37,346 nucleotides of DNA from Schoenoplectus triqueter (GCA_964058805.1 CAXKVV010001667.1:1-37346); one strand, 5' to 3'; shown: positions 20,379 to 32,640, counted from the first letter of the stretch. The notes: a model not told the origin generated them from the sequence alone. Numbers and translations are program-made.

Positions 20379-21206
20379 AGTACGGGTGTCAATGGGTCTG
20401 GTTCGGGTCGGGTCACATTATTTTATTATTTTTTTGACCCGATACGATTGAATTCGGTTAAAAAAATCTTGACTCGTACCCGACTCGACCCATGTAAAAT
20501 AGTTAATTATTTTTTATAATTTTAAGTAATAAAATATTAATTAATTTTATAATTATTCTTAATAATTATATAATTAGTGTATATTTAAGTTTTAATTAGT
20601 ACTAAATCATAAAATTACTTCAAAAAACATAGTTAATCGGGTCGGGTCGGGTTGACCCGAACACGACCCGACCCTATTTGGGTCAAAAAAATTAAACTCA
20701 TACCTGACCCATTTTATTTTCAGGTCATGTCAGATCAAGTCGGGTTCAGATCGGGTTGGGTGAATAATTGACTTCCCTATGTATGAGGAGGATTCTAATA
20801 CCATAAGTTTTTTTTATGCCACAAAATGTCATCTACTTTTTAATTCATATGTTAAAATTTAGAACTCAAATTTTAAATCTAAACATCTTGTTAATTTTTA
20901 TGGTGCAAGTATGATCCTAAAATTTCATGATTTTTAAATTCATTTGTACTAGATCAAATGAGAACAAAATAAATGCATAAAAATTAATCAATCATAATTA
21001 ACTAGATACATTCTTTTTGTTCTCATTTGATCTATTATCAAATGAACTCCAAAAATCATGAAATTTTAGGAGCATACATCTACCATAATAATTAATAAGA
21101 TCAATGTTTGAATTTAAAATTTGATTTTTCAATTTTACAATATAAATTAAAAAATTAGTTTGTGACATCTTATGCACACAAAACTTATAATATTAGAACC
21201 ATCCTC
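20379..21206. mobile_element. Long foldback MITE, interrupted by a hAT-like element
   Basis: The arms pair over most of their length: AGGAGGATTCTAATACCATA (from 20788 after the interruption) with AGGATGGTTCTAATATTATA on the other strand, and inner words CCTAAAATTTCATGATTTTT and GATCAAATGAGAACAAAA. Both outer flanks read ATTATGTATG (20369-20378 and 21207-21216), a 9-10 bp target duplication. A hAT-like element sits within the first few bases of the left end. There is no coding capacity. Confidence 0.75.
20381..20779. mobile_element. CGGGTC-type hAT-like element with perfect 8-bp target duplication
   Basis: The 399-bp element lies in the opposite orientation to its relatives. Its ends are TACGGGTGTCAATGGG and, on the other strand, TAGGGAAGTCAATT. 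The flanks are TGTATGAG at 20373-20380 and 20780-20787, identical. It lies inside the left tip of the foldback MITE, so it is the younger of the two. Confidence 0.87.
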
Positions 21207-21216
21207 ATTATGTATG

Positions 21217-22108
21217 CCTAACTCTTTACTCTATATTATTTTTATTTAACATATTTATTTGATATGTTAAAGTAGTGTAAATCAATTTTACCCTTCTTTT
21301 ACTACGACGCCAAATGAGGGATTTACATAGAAATACACTTTAACATCTCTAATGTTTGAATTATATTACTTAATATATATTTTTTTAATAAAAACAGACA
21401 ATAATTTGTATGTTTTCATTTCTTTTCGGAAACATACTCAATAAATTCTTAATATCATAATTTTATAGGATATACGATTTTTTTTATTTTTAATTTTTTT
21501 AAGTATTTATTTCAGATTTTTTTTAGATAATCTATTTTTTCATGCAAACATTTATTATTTTGCTATTATTTAAAGATATTTTAAAGATTGGATATGTTAC
21601 GGAAGATCAAGATAGGTTATTTTACAAGTGCGTAAATATATTGATTAATATAATCAGAGGTTGAAGACAACTTCTTTTACTAAGTTAACAAAATTAAATT
21701 ATCTTAACAATCTAAATCCTTCGAGTAAACTAAAACCCTAAATTAGCAAGCATTTAAAATGATAAACAAGGACCAGCATAGACAAGTTACTAGGGTTTTG
21801 GCCTTCACGACAATGCTCAATCACTAATTAAACTAATTACATAAATTAAACCTCATGTAATGTTTTTTAGGTTTTCTACTTCTATTTTAGTGCTAATCCA
21901 TTCTCGTGACATGGCACTGTGTTTTAGAGAGGATCCTTTTGCGACATGCTACATCTTAAATGTATTAATTAATTTATTTAGCCAAACTTTATATTAGTTA
22001 TTAAGTTTTTTCAATAATCTAATTTCAAGTTTTAGGTTTCCCGAAAGCAATAGAGTTTACTTTTGGATTGTGATTTTCGATGCAAATTTCGGTACATAAT
22101 TTACAGCC
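21217..22108. other. Intergenic, no gene seen
   Basis: AT-rich sequence. No domain, splice-supported frame or repeat family was recognised. Confidence 0.4.
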
Positions 22109-22111
22109 TAA

Positions 22112-22374
22112 GGGGCTATTCGGCAGTATAAGAGGATTAAATTTTAATCCTCAGTAAGGATGTGATGTTTGATAATATAAATTAGCTCCTTAAAGAGTCT
22201 AAGGAGATCAAAGATCTTAATCTAAAGGTGGAGGTTCCTAAAATAATTCGGCAGGATTAATCCTAAAGGAGGTTGACTTTATAATCTTCACTAGGGAAAG
22301 GATATTCGGTGAAATTAAAACATTAAGGAGGCTAAAAGAGTCTTAATGAGGCTTAATTGCCTTGCCGAACACTC
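22112..22374. mobile_element. Tourist-like MITE (PIF/Harbinger type)
   Basis: The ends read GGGGCTATTCGGCA and, on the other strand, GAGTGTTCGGCA, flanked on both sides by TAA (22109-22111, 22375-22377), the PIF/Harbinger 3-bp target. The interior is rich in AGGAGGCTAAAAGAGTCTTAA-like inverted words that allow folding. It encodes nothing. Confidence 0.68.
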
Positions 22375-22438
22375 TAAATAAATTTAAAAATCTTAAAAAA
22401 AAAGAAAATATTTATTGATATGTTATTTTATTTAATAG

Positions 22439-23836
22439 TGATAAACTAAGATAATTGATGATGATATTTATCAAAATATAAGTTTGCATAAATTTGAATA
22501 ACATAGAAAAAGATCGGTTTAGTAGATAGCAAATTTTCTATAAATTTATACAAAAATCGACTTAAAACAAGTAAGGAGAGAATTCAACAATTAAGTCAAA
22601 TCCTATATACAAATATAATATAAATATGCTATGAAAATTCAATCATATATCAATTGCTAAAAATAACAATTGATGTAAAATAATTTATCGCAACTTTTAT
22701 TAAGAAAAACAACTTTATGGAAAACTATGGAATGTTAAGTACAAAAGATGTAAGTGCAGAATTTTAGAGAAGACAAAATATGTTAATGGAGTTTAGTTAT
22801 AAAACCTACGTCTTCAGGTCTCGTCTCACTAATAGGACGTCACTTTATTACTTAAAAATATTTTGCAATTAGAAATTTTAGGCTCTTCATAAAAATAAGT
22901 GCAAGAAGGCTAAAAATAATCTAACAAAAATAACTACAAAAATGAGTACTCAAGACTCAGGAAAATTCAATTAAGAGTTGTAGAAAAATTGATAGCTAAA
23001 CAATGCTCAGAAGAATATAAAAAAATAATGAATTTGGCTAACTCAAGATTTTAGTTTCTTGTGTTTACAAGGAAAAAATGTAAGTACTTTTTGAGAAATT
23101 TGGTTGAGTGCTTGGATTGCTTAGAATTGTGAAAGATTAATTAGTTTGGGCAATATCAAAACAACACCTTAAATAGAGCTCATAATAGAAAACAGTTTGA
23201 TTTCTTACGCCATTAATCATTATAATGGTTCAAGAGACGTTATAACAACTATTGATTCTTGATCTTATCAAGAATATCCCTTGACGGATTTCATATAATG
23301 TTATAACAATTTAGAATGACTTGAATAAAATATTATAATGTTTGGGAGAAGCGTTAATACTTCATCAAAGTATTATGATATTTTTGATCAAATTTGACAG
23401 TGTTGACTAACATTCTGACAAGACTATTTTTCTATAAAAAATATTATAACGTGCAATAAAGCATACGACGATTCAAACCGTTGAACATTTCGTTAAAGTG
23501 TTATACAACGATCTGCTCTGATAACTTGATGATGATTCTTCTTTCAGAAAATTTACAATTTTTTTACTAAAGCAAGTTGAAATGTTATAATGGTTTCTGA
23601 AACGTTATACCGGTTGTCTACGATAGAGACCTTTTTCCTTACAATTTTATAAGAAAACTAAGATTGTGAATTATAAATTTACATATTTGATTATATATCT
23701 TCATTTGACTTCTTCCAGTTATCTTCAGATCATTTGATGAAGTCTTCATAAGATCCTATAAATAACTCAATAAAACTTTTATTAAATTTAAGTATGTTTG
23801 TAAAATAATAAAATTAAAGAATTGTTAAGTGTAACA
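22439..23836 (-). mobile_element. Probable solo LTR (minus strand)
   Basis: Read on the minus strand, it starts TGTTACACTTAACAATTC and ends TTTATCA, about 1.4 kb. It aligns along its length with the plus-strand LTR at 33476-34819, for example AACCTACG next to TCCGTTAA-like words and GATAAATATCAT near the end. The flanks AATAA and AATAG differ by one base and may be the 5-bp target duplication. No gag or pol lies beside it, which fits a solo LTR left by recombination. The superfamily is unproven; long LTRs of this style are common in Ty1/copia SIRE-like elements. Confidence 0.68.
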
Positions 23837-26767
23837 AATAATATATTAAATTTCATTAAAATTTTATGCAATTTATAACAGTTATAATTTAATAATTGCT
23901 AGACCATCAAATGATAAATAAATTATATGAAATTTGAAATACTAGAAATCTATAAGTTCAAAAATAAATTGATAAACATTTTTATTATTTTTAAATCATT
24001 TAGAGTGTCGTCAAAATAACCCATTTGTCAATATCAAGTGATCCCTCCCCCGTATGCATAAGCAATCAAATTTGGTTGGCTTCTATCCTTTATGTAAAAT
24101 GGTCATCAATCTTCCAATTCAATCACATACACACAATTAATCACTCAAAGATAAATCAAATCACAGCGGTCAAGATTCAAAAATTCATATATTGCACTTA
24201 TCAGAGATGCAGATAAATAACTATTATCTCCCACAAATTGTACAATGTTTCTTTCTTTGTGACTAATATATAAACGTGAAAGAAGTACTGCATGGCACTT
24301 GCCCGTTAATAAGTTCGTCATTATTTGTTTGAACTGTTTTAAGTGACTCAATCAATGGAAGAAGAGTCCTGTCAGAGGTCACTGGCTTAAAAATATATAT
24401 ATTTTTAGAATAACTTGCTTAAAAATATTATGAGAAGATTGAAAATGAAAGAAAATTGTTATTGTTGTATACGTGTGATTGTTGTTTGGTCGTAGAAATC
24501 ACATTCTTGTCTTTTTTTTTCGCTGGCTGCTAACTACATCATGACATTTTAATTTTGGGAGTTAATATACTCGTTCAGGTTTTATTATATACGTTAAATG
24601 AGTTATTGTGTATATTAACAATTTTATTATATAAATTTACTTTTATATAATAACACTATTATTTAACTAAAATGAGTTATTATATATACTAATAACATTT
24701 AAATATATGAAATTGTTAACATACATAATAACTTATTAACAACAACTTATTTACGTATAAAAAATATGTAGCTATGATAGTTATAATAATGTATTGGTAG
24801 CATTTTTTTATTTTAATTAAGAATTCTGCAATACTTTTGAAGGACAATTTCCTAAACAAGTTGCTTTTCCCAAAGACCACAAGCAGCTTTCCTTTTCTTG
24901 TTTATTTATTTATTTTTTTAACTTTACATACGAAGGGAAATGGTACATCGATCTGTTAGCCCACTAGCATATGTCATAAAAAAAGAAAAAAAAAGAAAAA
25001 AAAAAGGAGCTTTGAATCGAAATTATTACTCGTGTCAAAGGGCGAATGAAAGGGAGAAACAAAAGCTGATTATGGCCTTGTTTATATCTTTGATTGAAAG
25101 AGAGATGGGAAAACAAGGGAGAATTTATGGACAAGCTCTTTGAAAAGAGCAGAGGATAATTATATCTCTTTGCTTTCACACATTCATTGAACCCTTTTAT
25201 CCAAGCACAATTGCACAAAAGGAGAAGAAAAGAATGAAAAAGAATGGGACCTGAGCACTTGCTCATCCCGTTTCCCCAGAATCTATACTTTCATCTTCTC
25301 CAGTACAGATCTCTGTTCTTCCTCAAGTTTTTCATTTTCGTCCCTCTTTTTTTTCTTTTTTGTAATTTGCCCGTGGGCTTCGGTTCTTCGCTCAGGATCT
25401 GTTTGATGGTGTGGGTAGAAATGAGAATGATATTGAATTTAGTTTTTTCTTCTTGAGTGCTGTCCGGTATTTATGTTGATGCAATTGAGAATATATTAAC
25501 TTTTTTACATTAATATATGAGGAAAATGTGATTTTTTGGATAAAAAATAATTCATTCAGACTTATTTTTTTTCTTAATTATCTTAGAAATGCAATATCCA
25601 CACCCAGTTTTCTTCAGAATCAAGGTGCAGAACGGGTCTAAAATGAATATTTCATTTGAAATGGGTGGTTCAGAATCAATTGTCGAATTTTATTTAGGAA
25701 GGAATATATAGTGCCATCAAATTAGCACAATCTACTCGAGTTTGATTCTGAGAATTGTTTAAATGGAAAGCTGAATATGTGAATTTTAAAGTTAGCATAA
25801 CACATAGTAATATAAAATTAAATAATAATAAATTGATACATGGAATTAAATGACTTATCTACTAATAAAATAAACGTAGGTCAATATAATAACCAGTGTT
25901 AATATTTTTGTATGAATTTTCTAACCGGAAGGTTATGTTTACTCTTAGAGCCATAATTGATTGTGTTTTTGTCTAGATCCTGTCATTTGAAATTGATTGG
26001 ACTAAATTTCCAAAGAGAACGTACTTTGAATTTATATTCAATAGAAGCTATTAATATATCTATATAATATATAAAGATTTTTTAATAAATAAATGGATTT
26101 CTCCATTTTATAAGCATAGGAGGGGAGCAAGAGCAGAAAAGAAAATTACCTTTGCGTCGAAATTAAGTTGATGGCTATTGAAATGATGATAACTAGTCAA
26201 AAGATTTAGGCTTTTATTACCGTTCAATTTACCATGCCAGGACTTTTGTGGGTCGAGTTTTGACTTATTTTAATTGATTTTTGTTTCTTTCCCATGATCC
26301 CCTCCATAAAGTAACAGCTCAAATGCAATTGCCGAGAAGCAAAGGCAAGTTAATTGGTGGAATACACGTTACGAGTTGTGAAAACATTACATGTACTAGG
26401 TGTTATTTGGGAATTAATTGTATCATCAACTGCATGCTAAAATTTTTCATGCCACTTTTTCTATAATAATTGTGATCTCGTAGCAGTGACATAGTCCTCA
26501 TTGTAAATATTTACTTTAAAATTAAGGTGAATTGAAAAAAAAATTAGAAGGATGTACGAGTAGGTTGCAAGTACATTCAGAATTTTAAAATAAAGGAGCT
26601 TTTCATGAACAGGTTTATGAATAAATGTGTTTGTTCAAACAAAAAGTTGGTTCGTACATATAGTAGCATAAAAAGGAGCTTTTCATCAACAGCTTTTTTC
26701 CTTGTATAAAATGAATACATTTGAAATTATGAACGGATATGATTAAAGAAGAGGATTTGGTATCCCT
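23837..26767. other. Long intergenic stretch, no gene seen
   Basis: About 2.9 kb with short frames only (such as 24145-24351 and 24964-25266), none with a recognisable domain or coding character. 23880-23990 has a short match to 7500-7560 (ATAAATTATAT-AAATTTGA words), probably a repeat remnant. Around 26587 and 26672 a short direct repeat, AAGGAGCTTTTCAT, recurs. No transposon ends were recognised. Confidence 0.4.
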
Positions 26768-27200
26768 TATGGTTCTCAACTCTTGATCCGACCCGACGAG
26801 TTAATCCGGCTGATATGAATCCAAAGATAAATGAATTGGATATGAGTTCAATTCTTTTGACCCGAATCGGATCGGGTCGGGCTCGTATCAATCCGACCCG
26901 ATCCGATTAATTATATTTTTTGAAGTAATTTTATGATTTAGTACTAATTAAAGCTTAAATATACACTAATTAAGATTAATTATCAATTAATTAATATTTT
27001 ATTATTTAAAATTATATGAAAATAATTAATAAATATTTAAGTATTTTACACGGTCGGGTTAGGTCGATCCGTGACTCGTCGGGTCGGGTATGGATTAAGA
27101 TTTTGTGATCTGAATTTAATTGGGTAGGGTTCAGATCGAGTAAAAAAATAGTAAAATAATGTGACCCGATCCGAACCCGACCCGACCCATTAACACCCTA
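26768..27200. mobile_element. CGGGTC-type hAT-like element
   Basis: The 433-bp element has inverted CGGGTCGGG/CCCGACCC ends and the family core (TTAATTATATTTTTTGAAGT, ACTAATTAAGATTAATTATC). The right end is TAACACCCTA and the left end, more worn, is TATGGTTCTCAAC. The flanks GTATCCCT (26760-26767) and GTTATCCC (27201-27208) look like a target duplication with a one-base slip. Confidence 0.75.
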
Positions 27201-27636
27201 GTTATCCCTAATTTTGTATTATACACGTGTTTCTTAAAAAAACTCATATGTAACCTCCATCTGTTATAATTACCCGTAATAATTCTGGTATTTAAAATTT
27301 ATTGTTTATGTATTATTTTTTCCAGACAAATGTTTAGTGCCGTAGGTGACTTTCTGTTGGAAACCTTAAGCTCCATGTTAATGAAACTAAAAAGTCATGT
27401 ATAATTTACTATTATAAATTATCAAAGACGAAAATAAGTTTGTGTTATTTTTCTGTTCAAGTACAAAAGTAAGGCCAACGAACTTATTTTTAGGTTAATT
27501 TTAACAAATTTTATTCGTAAAATTGGAGTGGATCCAATGGTTCATAAAATGAAAACATTGATGATCTCTGTTAATCCAGCTGACAGCACAGAAAAGGTAC
27601 GGAGCGTCAAGGAATCCGAGGCTCATGAGATATGAG

Positions 27637-28214
27637 TAGTGTGTTAAAAAAATCCGCCGGAAAAATTTAACCCGCTGAATCCGTCTCCGCGACCCGTCCT
27701 ATTCCGATCTGTGATCAAACCTATCAGATCTGTGACCCGCTAGAACCGACGGGTCTAGGACAGAGGCAGACAGAAAATTTGGAAAAAATCTGTGCTAGAC
27801 CCGACCCGACCCGATCCAATACCCGATAACCCGGAAAATATGAAAAAATACGGAAAAATTATTTTTTTGTCAAAATATATTATAGTTATATATTTTTAAA
27901 ATTTTTGGATTTTTTAAGAATTTTTTTGAATTTTTTTGGGTTATATTTTGAATTTTGAAAAAAAAAAAGAAAACCCACCGACCCATCCCGTTCCTGACCC
28001 TAACCACCCCACCCTTGGACCTGACCCATCGCCCCGTTCGACCCGACGGGTCTAGGACTGGTCGCGGCCAAACCCTCCAAAATGGACTCGTCCTAACCCG
28101 TTCCGTGAAAACCCCCGTCCCGCCAAAACCCGTTGACTCGTATAAATCCGTCCCGACCCGACCCATGTAAACCCGTCCCGACCCCACCCGACCCGCCCCG
28201 TTTTTAATACACTA
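27637..28214. mobile_element. Long CCCGACCC-rich hAT-like element
   Basis: The 578-bp element has terminal repeats TAGTGTGTTAAAAA and, on the other strand, TAGTGTATTAAAAA. The flanks are GATATGAG and GTCATGAG (six of eight identical). The right third (27970-28200) is strongly C-rich on the plus strand, built from CCCGACCC and CCCGTCCCG words, which leaves both strands open for over 70 codons. These frames are products of composition, not genes. It differs from the other four CGGGTC elements in core and length. Confidence 0.72.
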
Positions 28215-28838
28215 GTCATGAGACATATTTTTTTTCCCCATTCATCTCAAAAATAATAAAATAAAAGAACCCACGACACACCATCAATATCCAATATATA
28301 AAGGCACTATATATCTCCTCTCTTTATTCCCATCTTTTTCTCCTTTTTTTTTTAAGAATTATTGCTCGAATAAGAAAAAAAAAGGAAAAGAAAAAGATAA
28401 AATGGTTAGATTTGGTTCCCCTCCTTTTGAAATGAAAAAGGTGGATAGGTGACATGAAACATGGACTCTGCATATTCTCCACTTTTAGAGTGGCATTATG
28501 ACATTTCGACCATAATTGTTGAAAAAAAAGTCTTTGCTAGATATGGGCGCCGTAGTGTCTAGTGTGGCACTTCAAGCCTTCAAGGGACTTTGGATCGATA
28601 CCCTATTCGAACTCTATTATGGAATAAAATCAAGAAGGATGCTTCAATCCATCAAAAACATTTAGAATTCCTACTATTTAAAAAAAGTGACCGTCTGATA
28701 GTGATATTTTTTTTTAATTTTGACGATAAATTTGTAGAAATCCAAATATAATTAAAATTCGATTTTTTTTATAGATATTATAGTATATATAGATATCTAA
28801 CGATTAAATTAAAAGAAACCCATATATATATATAATTA
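28215..28838. other. Intergenic, no gene seen
   Basis: Between two repeats. Poly-A/T rich with a moderately complex patch (28540-28660) that shows no recognisable domain. Confidence 0.35.
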
Positions 28839-29152
28839 GGCTATGGTGCTTTGTAAAGCACAATAACGTTATGTGCTTTGTGCTATATTATTAATTTTAT
28901 GTCAGAAATGATCGATCCAAATCGCTCAATCTAATCTCATTATCAAAATCTATTAGTAAACTAAATTTTATATTTTTTTAGAATTTAATTGCTATTTTTT
29001 TGGATAAGGGGAAAAAACCGTCATTTTTGGATGAAACCAGAATTCTAAGATCAAGTCATTTTCTCCTCATCAGAAAAAAATTCTAAAAAAAATATAAAAT
29101 TTGATTTAGTAATAGATTTTGATATAAAGATTAGATTTGATATTTAAAATTT
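28839..29152. mobile_element. CTATGGTGCTTTG foldback, truncated copy
   Basis: It begins GGCTATGGTGCTTTGTAAAG beside a TA-rich tract and follows the left arm and centre of the full copies at 29485-29884 and 30430-30820 (TGATCGATCCAAATCGCTCA, TCAAAATCTATTAGTAAA). It lacks the right terminal arm. The right limit is approximate. Confidence 0.68.
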
Positions 29153-29484
29153 GATTTAGTCATTTTTTTTCTCGCAAAAAGCAACACAAGAGTAAAATTC
29201 CGAAGTAAATTAATTTATTCTAACAATTCATAAAAAATGAAGAAATTTAAGTATAATCAATCTCTGGCTGGGTATTTCTTATTTCTAGGGGATACATACT
29301 TTTGCGGATAATATCCGACCGTATTCGGTTTGTATCTGAAAAATTAAATGTAATAATCTGTATACGAATATCCAGATGGAAAATGGCACGAAAATGATTT
29401 TTCAATCTTAATTATCCGTATTCGAATACTAAATATATTATATAAAAATAAATATTATTCATCACTATAATTATATATATATAT

Positions 29485-29884
29485 GAGTCCGACTATGGTG
29501 CTTTGCAAAGCACAGAGGCGTTGTGTGCTTTGTGCTCTATTGTTAATTTCAAGTCAGAAATAATCGATCCGAACCATTCAATCTAATCTTCATATCAAAA
29601 TCTATTAGTAAATCAAATTTTGTATTTTTTAGAATTTTTTTACTATTTTTTCCGCTGAGAAGAAAATGACTTGATCTGAAAATTCTTGTTCATCCAAAAT
29701 TGATGGTTTTTCTCCCTATAAAAAAAAAGCAAATGGATTTCAAAAAATATTAAATTTTGTTTACTAATAGATTTTGATCTGGAGATTATATTGAGCAGTT
29801 TGGATCGATCATTTCTGACTTAAAATTAATAATAGAGCGTAAAGCACACACACTTGTACTTTAAAAAGCACCATAGTCTAATTC
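29485..29884. mobile_element. CTATGGTGCTTTG foldback, full copy A
   Basis: Inverted ends are GAGTCCGACTATGGTGCTTT and, on the other strand, GAATTAGACTATGGTGCTTT. The arms pair through CAGAAATAATCGATCCGAACC and TCAAAATCTATTAGTAAA. Flanking 9-mers TATATATAT and AATATATAT fit a 9-bp target duplication in a TA tract. Non-coding, nested in the hAT-like element. Confidence 0.78.
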
Positions 29885-30007
29885 AATATATATTATCAAT
29901 TTTAATGTTATTAAAATTAAAAATATATATTTAAATAAAGAATAGTATCGAAAATTTTTATTTTATTATATTTTATAAAATTAAAACGAATTTTATGTTT
30001 ATCTTTG

Positions 30008-30008
<1 letters not shown>

Positions 30009-30043
<35 letters not shown>
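30009..30043. repeat. (TA)n microsatellite
   Basis: About 17 TA repeats at the left edge of the foldback at 30041-30422. The nested foldbacks in this area all lie next to TA tracts. Confidence 0.92.
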
Positions 30044-30046
<3 letters not shown>

Positions 30047-30422
30047 GATATACCGTGAGCTTAAGCTCACGGAGGTCTTCCATGAGCTTAACTCAAAAAA
30101 CATATCAAATCATTTTGAAATTTTAATTTATCATTCTCATTAAATTCTTTATATGAAAATCTCATGGGATGCAAAAATTTGGAGTGTTTTAAGTTGTGGT
30201 TTTTAATTTTTGAAAATCAGCTCTAAAAATAATAATAATATATTCAATACTTGAACATCATTTTAAAAAATTAAAAACAGTGACTTAAAAGGCTCAAAAC
30301 ACTCCAAATTTTTGCATCCCACCAGATTTTTATATAAAGAATTTAATGAGAATGATAAATTAAAATTTCGAGATGATTTAATATATTTTTTGAGTTAAGC
30401 TCATGATATCTCCACTATATAT
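30041..30422. mobile_element. Second foldback family (GTGGATATACCGTGAGC)
   Basis: The left end reads ATAGTGGATATACCGTGAGC and the right end, on the other strand, reads ATAGTGGAGATATCATGAGC. The arms pair further through AATTTATCATTCTCATTAAA and TGCAAAAATTTGGAGTGTTT. It sits between TA tracts, nested in the hAT-like element. Next to the left tip, GTGAGCTTAAGCTCAC forms a perfect small palindrome. Non-coding. Confidence 0.75.
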
Positions 30423-30429
30423 ATAGTAC

Positions 30430-30820
30430 GACTATGGTGCTTTGCAAAGCACAGAGGCGTTGTGTGTTTTGCGCTCTATTTTCAATTTTAAGTCAAAAAT
30501 AATCGATCTGAACCGTTTAATCTAATATTTATATCAAAATCTATTACTAAATCAAATTTTATATTTTTTAGAATTTTTTTGCTATTTTTCTGATGAGGAG
30601 AAAATAATTTGATCTGAGAATTCTGTTTCATCCAAAAATTACGCCTTCCTCCCTATCCAAAAAAATAGCAAATAAATTCTAAAAAATATATAATTTGGTT
30701 TACTATTAGATTTTGATATGGAGATTAGATTGAGCGGTTTGGATCGATCATTTCTGACTTAATATTAATAATAGAGCGCAAAACACACAACGCTCTTGTG
30801 TTTTGTAAAACACCATAGCC
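30430..30820. mobile_element. CTATGGTGCTTTG foldback, full copy B
   Basis: It starts GACTATGGTGCTTTGCAAAG and ends, on the other strand, GGCTATGGTGTTTTACAAAA. It aligns throughout with copy A at 29485-29884 and lies about 8 bp from the end of the second foldback family. TA-rich sequence flanks the right side. Confidence 0.78.
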
Positions 30821-30937
30821 TAATTATATATATATATATATTATCTGTATTCGTGTTCGAAAATATTCATATTCATATTCAAAAAATTAAAAAGAATATA
30901 ATTTTGACTATTATCCGTTTGCATCCCTACTTATTTC

Positions 30938-32640
30938 TCTTTATTTTTTTTAGATTTTTTAAAGAAAAGCCTATAGGTTGTTACGTGCTCTCAAAATACA
31001 TGAAGAGGTCCTGTTTAATAATCTTCTTTTCATATTCTCAAATTTGTTTTTTCAGAATCTTAGTTTGTGACTTTGTGGAGATTGTACCGAACAAATTGTA
31101 TGGTCATGTGTGAGCGTGACATATGCATAAAAACCTCAATCAAGAATCAATATCAATTTTTTATTTTGTCCCCAACGAATCCGCTACGTGAATCTTTAGT
31201 AAACGCCATCACATTTCGCGGTATTGGGTCCCGCTCCTGAAGATACCAGTATACCACCCAATAGTACGCTGACACGGCACGAAATGTTTCATATCACCTT
31301 GTTCGTCTGATTTATATCAGATGATCCAGAAACTTCTTAGAAAATATTTTTCTGATATGTTTTTTCTTTTGGTAACAGAAGTTTCTGCATGCCAACTCCT
31401 TTTAACTCTCTTTAGTCTCAATGAGACAATGACTAAAAAAATAGAAAGGCAATGTATTAGTCGAAGAAGTATGGCAAATTGGCAATTTAACAAAAAAAAA
31501 ATATTTTCATGGGAAAATAATCAGCCAGTGATTTGACATTAGATATTTTTTTTTTCTAACGAAATCAAGTGAGAGCATTTTATAAAATTAAATTATAGTG
31601 AAGTCACTCACTCTCACTCTTATATTTTGCAAGGTACAAAAGCATTGCTTACAATCAAATGATGGTCATTTGACAAGGAAATATTCTTTGACTGATAAGG
31701 ATTTTTCTTAATGACAAACTTTTTTGGGGAGTAAAGATAGAGTCCAAATTATTTAACTTTAAATGTTCAAAAAGAATTTTCATCCTTGTAACAAACATTT
31801 TCATTTTTCTGAAAATATGCAGTGAACAAACTAATGTACTCACTAGGTGATCGAAAAAAAAAATATTGTCAATTTGTGATTATTTCGGTTCTAGAATTGA
31901 AAAATTCTCGTTTGGATATGCAAAAAACTAAAAAAAATACATCATTAAACACAATGGATGCATATTGCCCACTCTATTTTTGTAATAAACAACAGCTCGG
32001 AATGAATTCAGAAAATTATGCTTAAATTTTTTTTATGTATCAGAATTAATACCTGCTGCTACACATGAGGTCACTGATCACATATCAGATATACTCTCAA
32101 GAAAGACATAATTTTGGAGAATTTTCATTTGTCCTTTTTCCCATTCCTTTATTTTTTTTGTAAAAATAATTACAAATTGATCTTATCATCATAAATTTGT
32201 ACTTCACAATTATACCACATGCTGTCATATGCTTTGTGCCTGACATTTTCATTACTAATTTTCTGAACCTACAAACCTACACTAGTCATGATGCATTCGA
32301 CCTATTGATATCATCATCATAAATTTCAAGATAGTGTCAACGACATGTCCAAGTTTTCAGTTCCTGTTTAAGAGAGACCGCGTACTATATTTAAATGTTG
32401 GACCAATGAAATAAAGATTTGATGGTATATGACGAGAAATTAGTCTTTGATGCGTTGTATTAATTAAGATCGTTTTTCTTAGGAGCTCGTAAGTTCGAAA
32501 ATTTTCGGTTAAAACACCTTATATATATATTTGAGTTTGTTATAAAATGAGAGACTAAAGTGGTAATTAATCTAAATAACAAGAGATGATCAATTCAACT
32601 AAATAATCAGTTGGTAATGGTAAGCACTTGTTAAAATAAT
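30938..32640. other. Intergenic, no gene seen
   Basis: Frames at 31321-31536 and 31822-32025 are short, AT-driven and without domain or splice support. A moderately GC patch at 31180-31310 shows nothing recognisable. No transposon ends were seen. Confidence 0.4.

Larger units (their letters stand above)
29286..30929. mobile_element. hAT-like element split by three foldback insertions
   Basis: The ends are TAGGGGATACATAC and, on the other strand, TAGGGATGCAAACGGATA. The flanks are CTTATTTC at 29278-29285 and 30930-30937, a perfect 8-bp target duplication typical of hAT. The inner ends contain GGATAATATCCG and TATCCGTATTCGAATA words. Removing the three nested foldbacks leaves about 480 bp, with no coding capacity. 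Confidence 0.83.

Noticed and set aside
24940..25266. Opposing frames of 67 and 100 codons
   Set aside because: Both depend on a poly-A/poly-T run (lysine-rich one way, phenylalanine-rich the other) and show no domain.
27870..28187. 105-codon minus-strand frame and a 71-codon plus-strand frame
   Set aside because: Both lie in the C-rich part of a hAT-like element and consist of repeats of its CCCGACCC words.
29485..30820. Possible microRNA precursors from long hairpins
   Set aside because: The hairpins are several hundred bases long, recur as families and have transposon ends, so they are foldback MITEs. Small RNA from them is possible but not shown.
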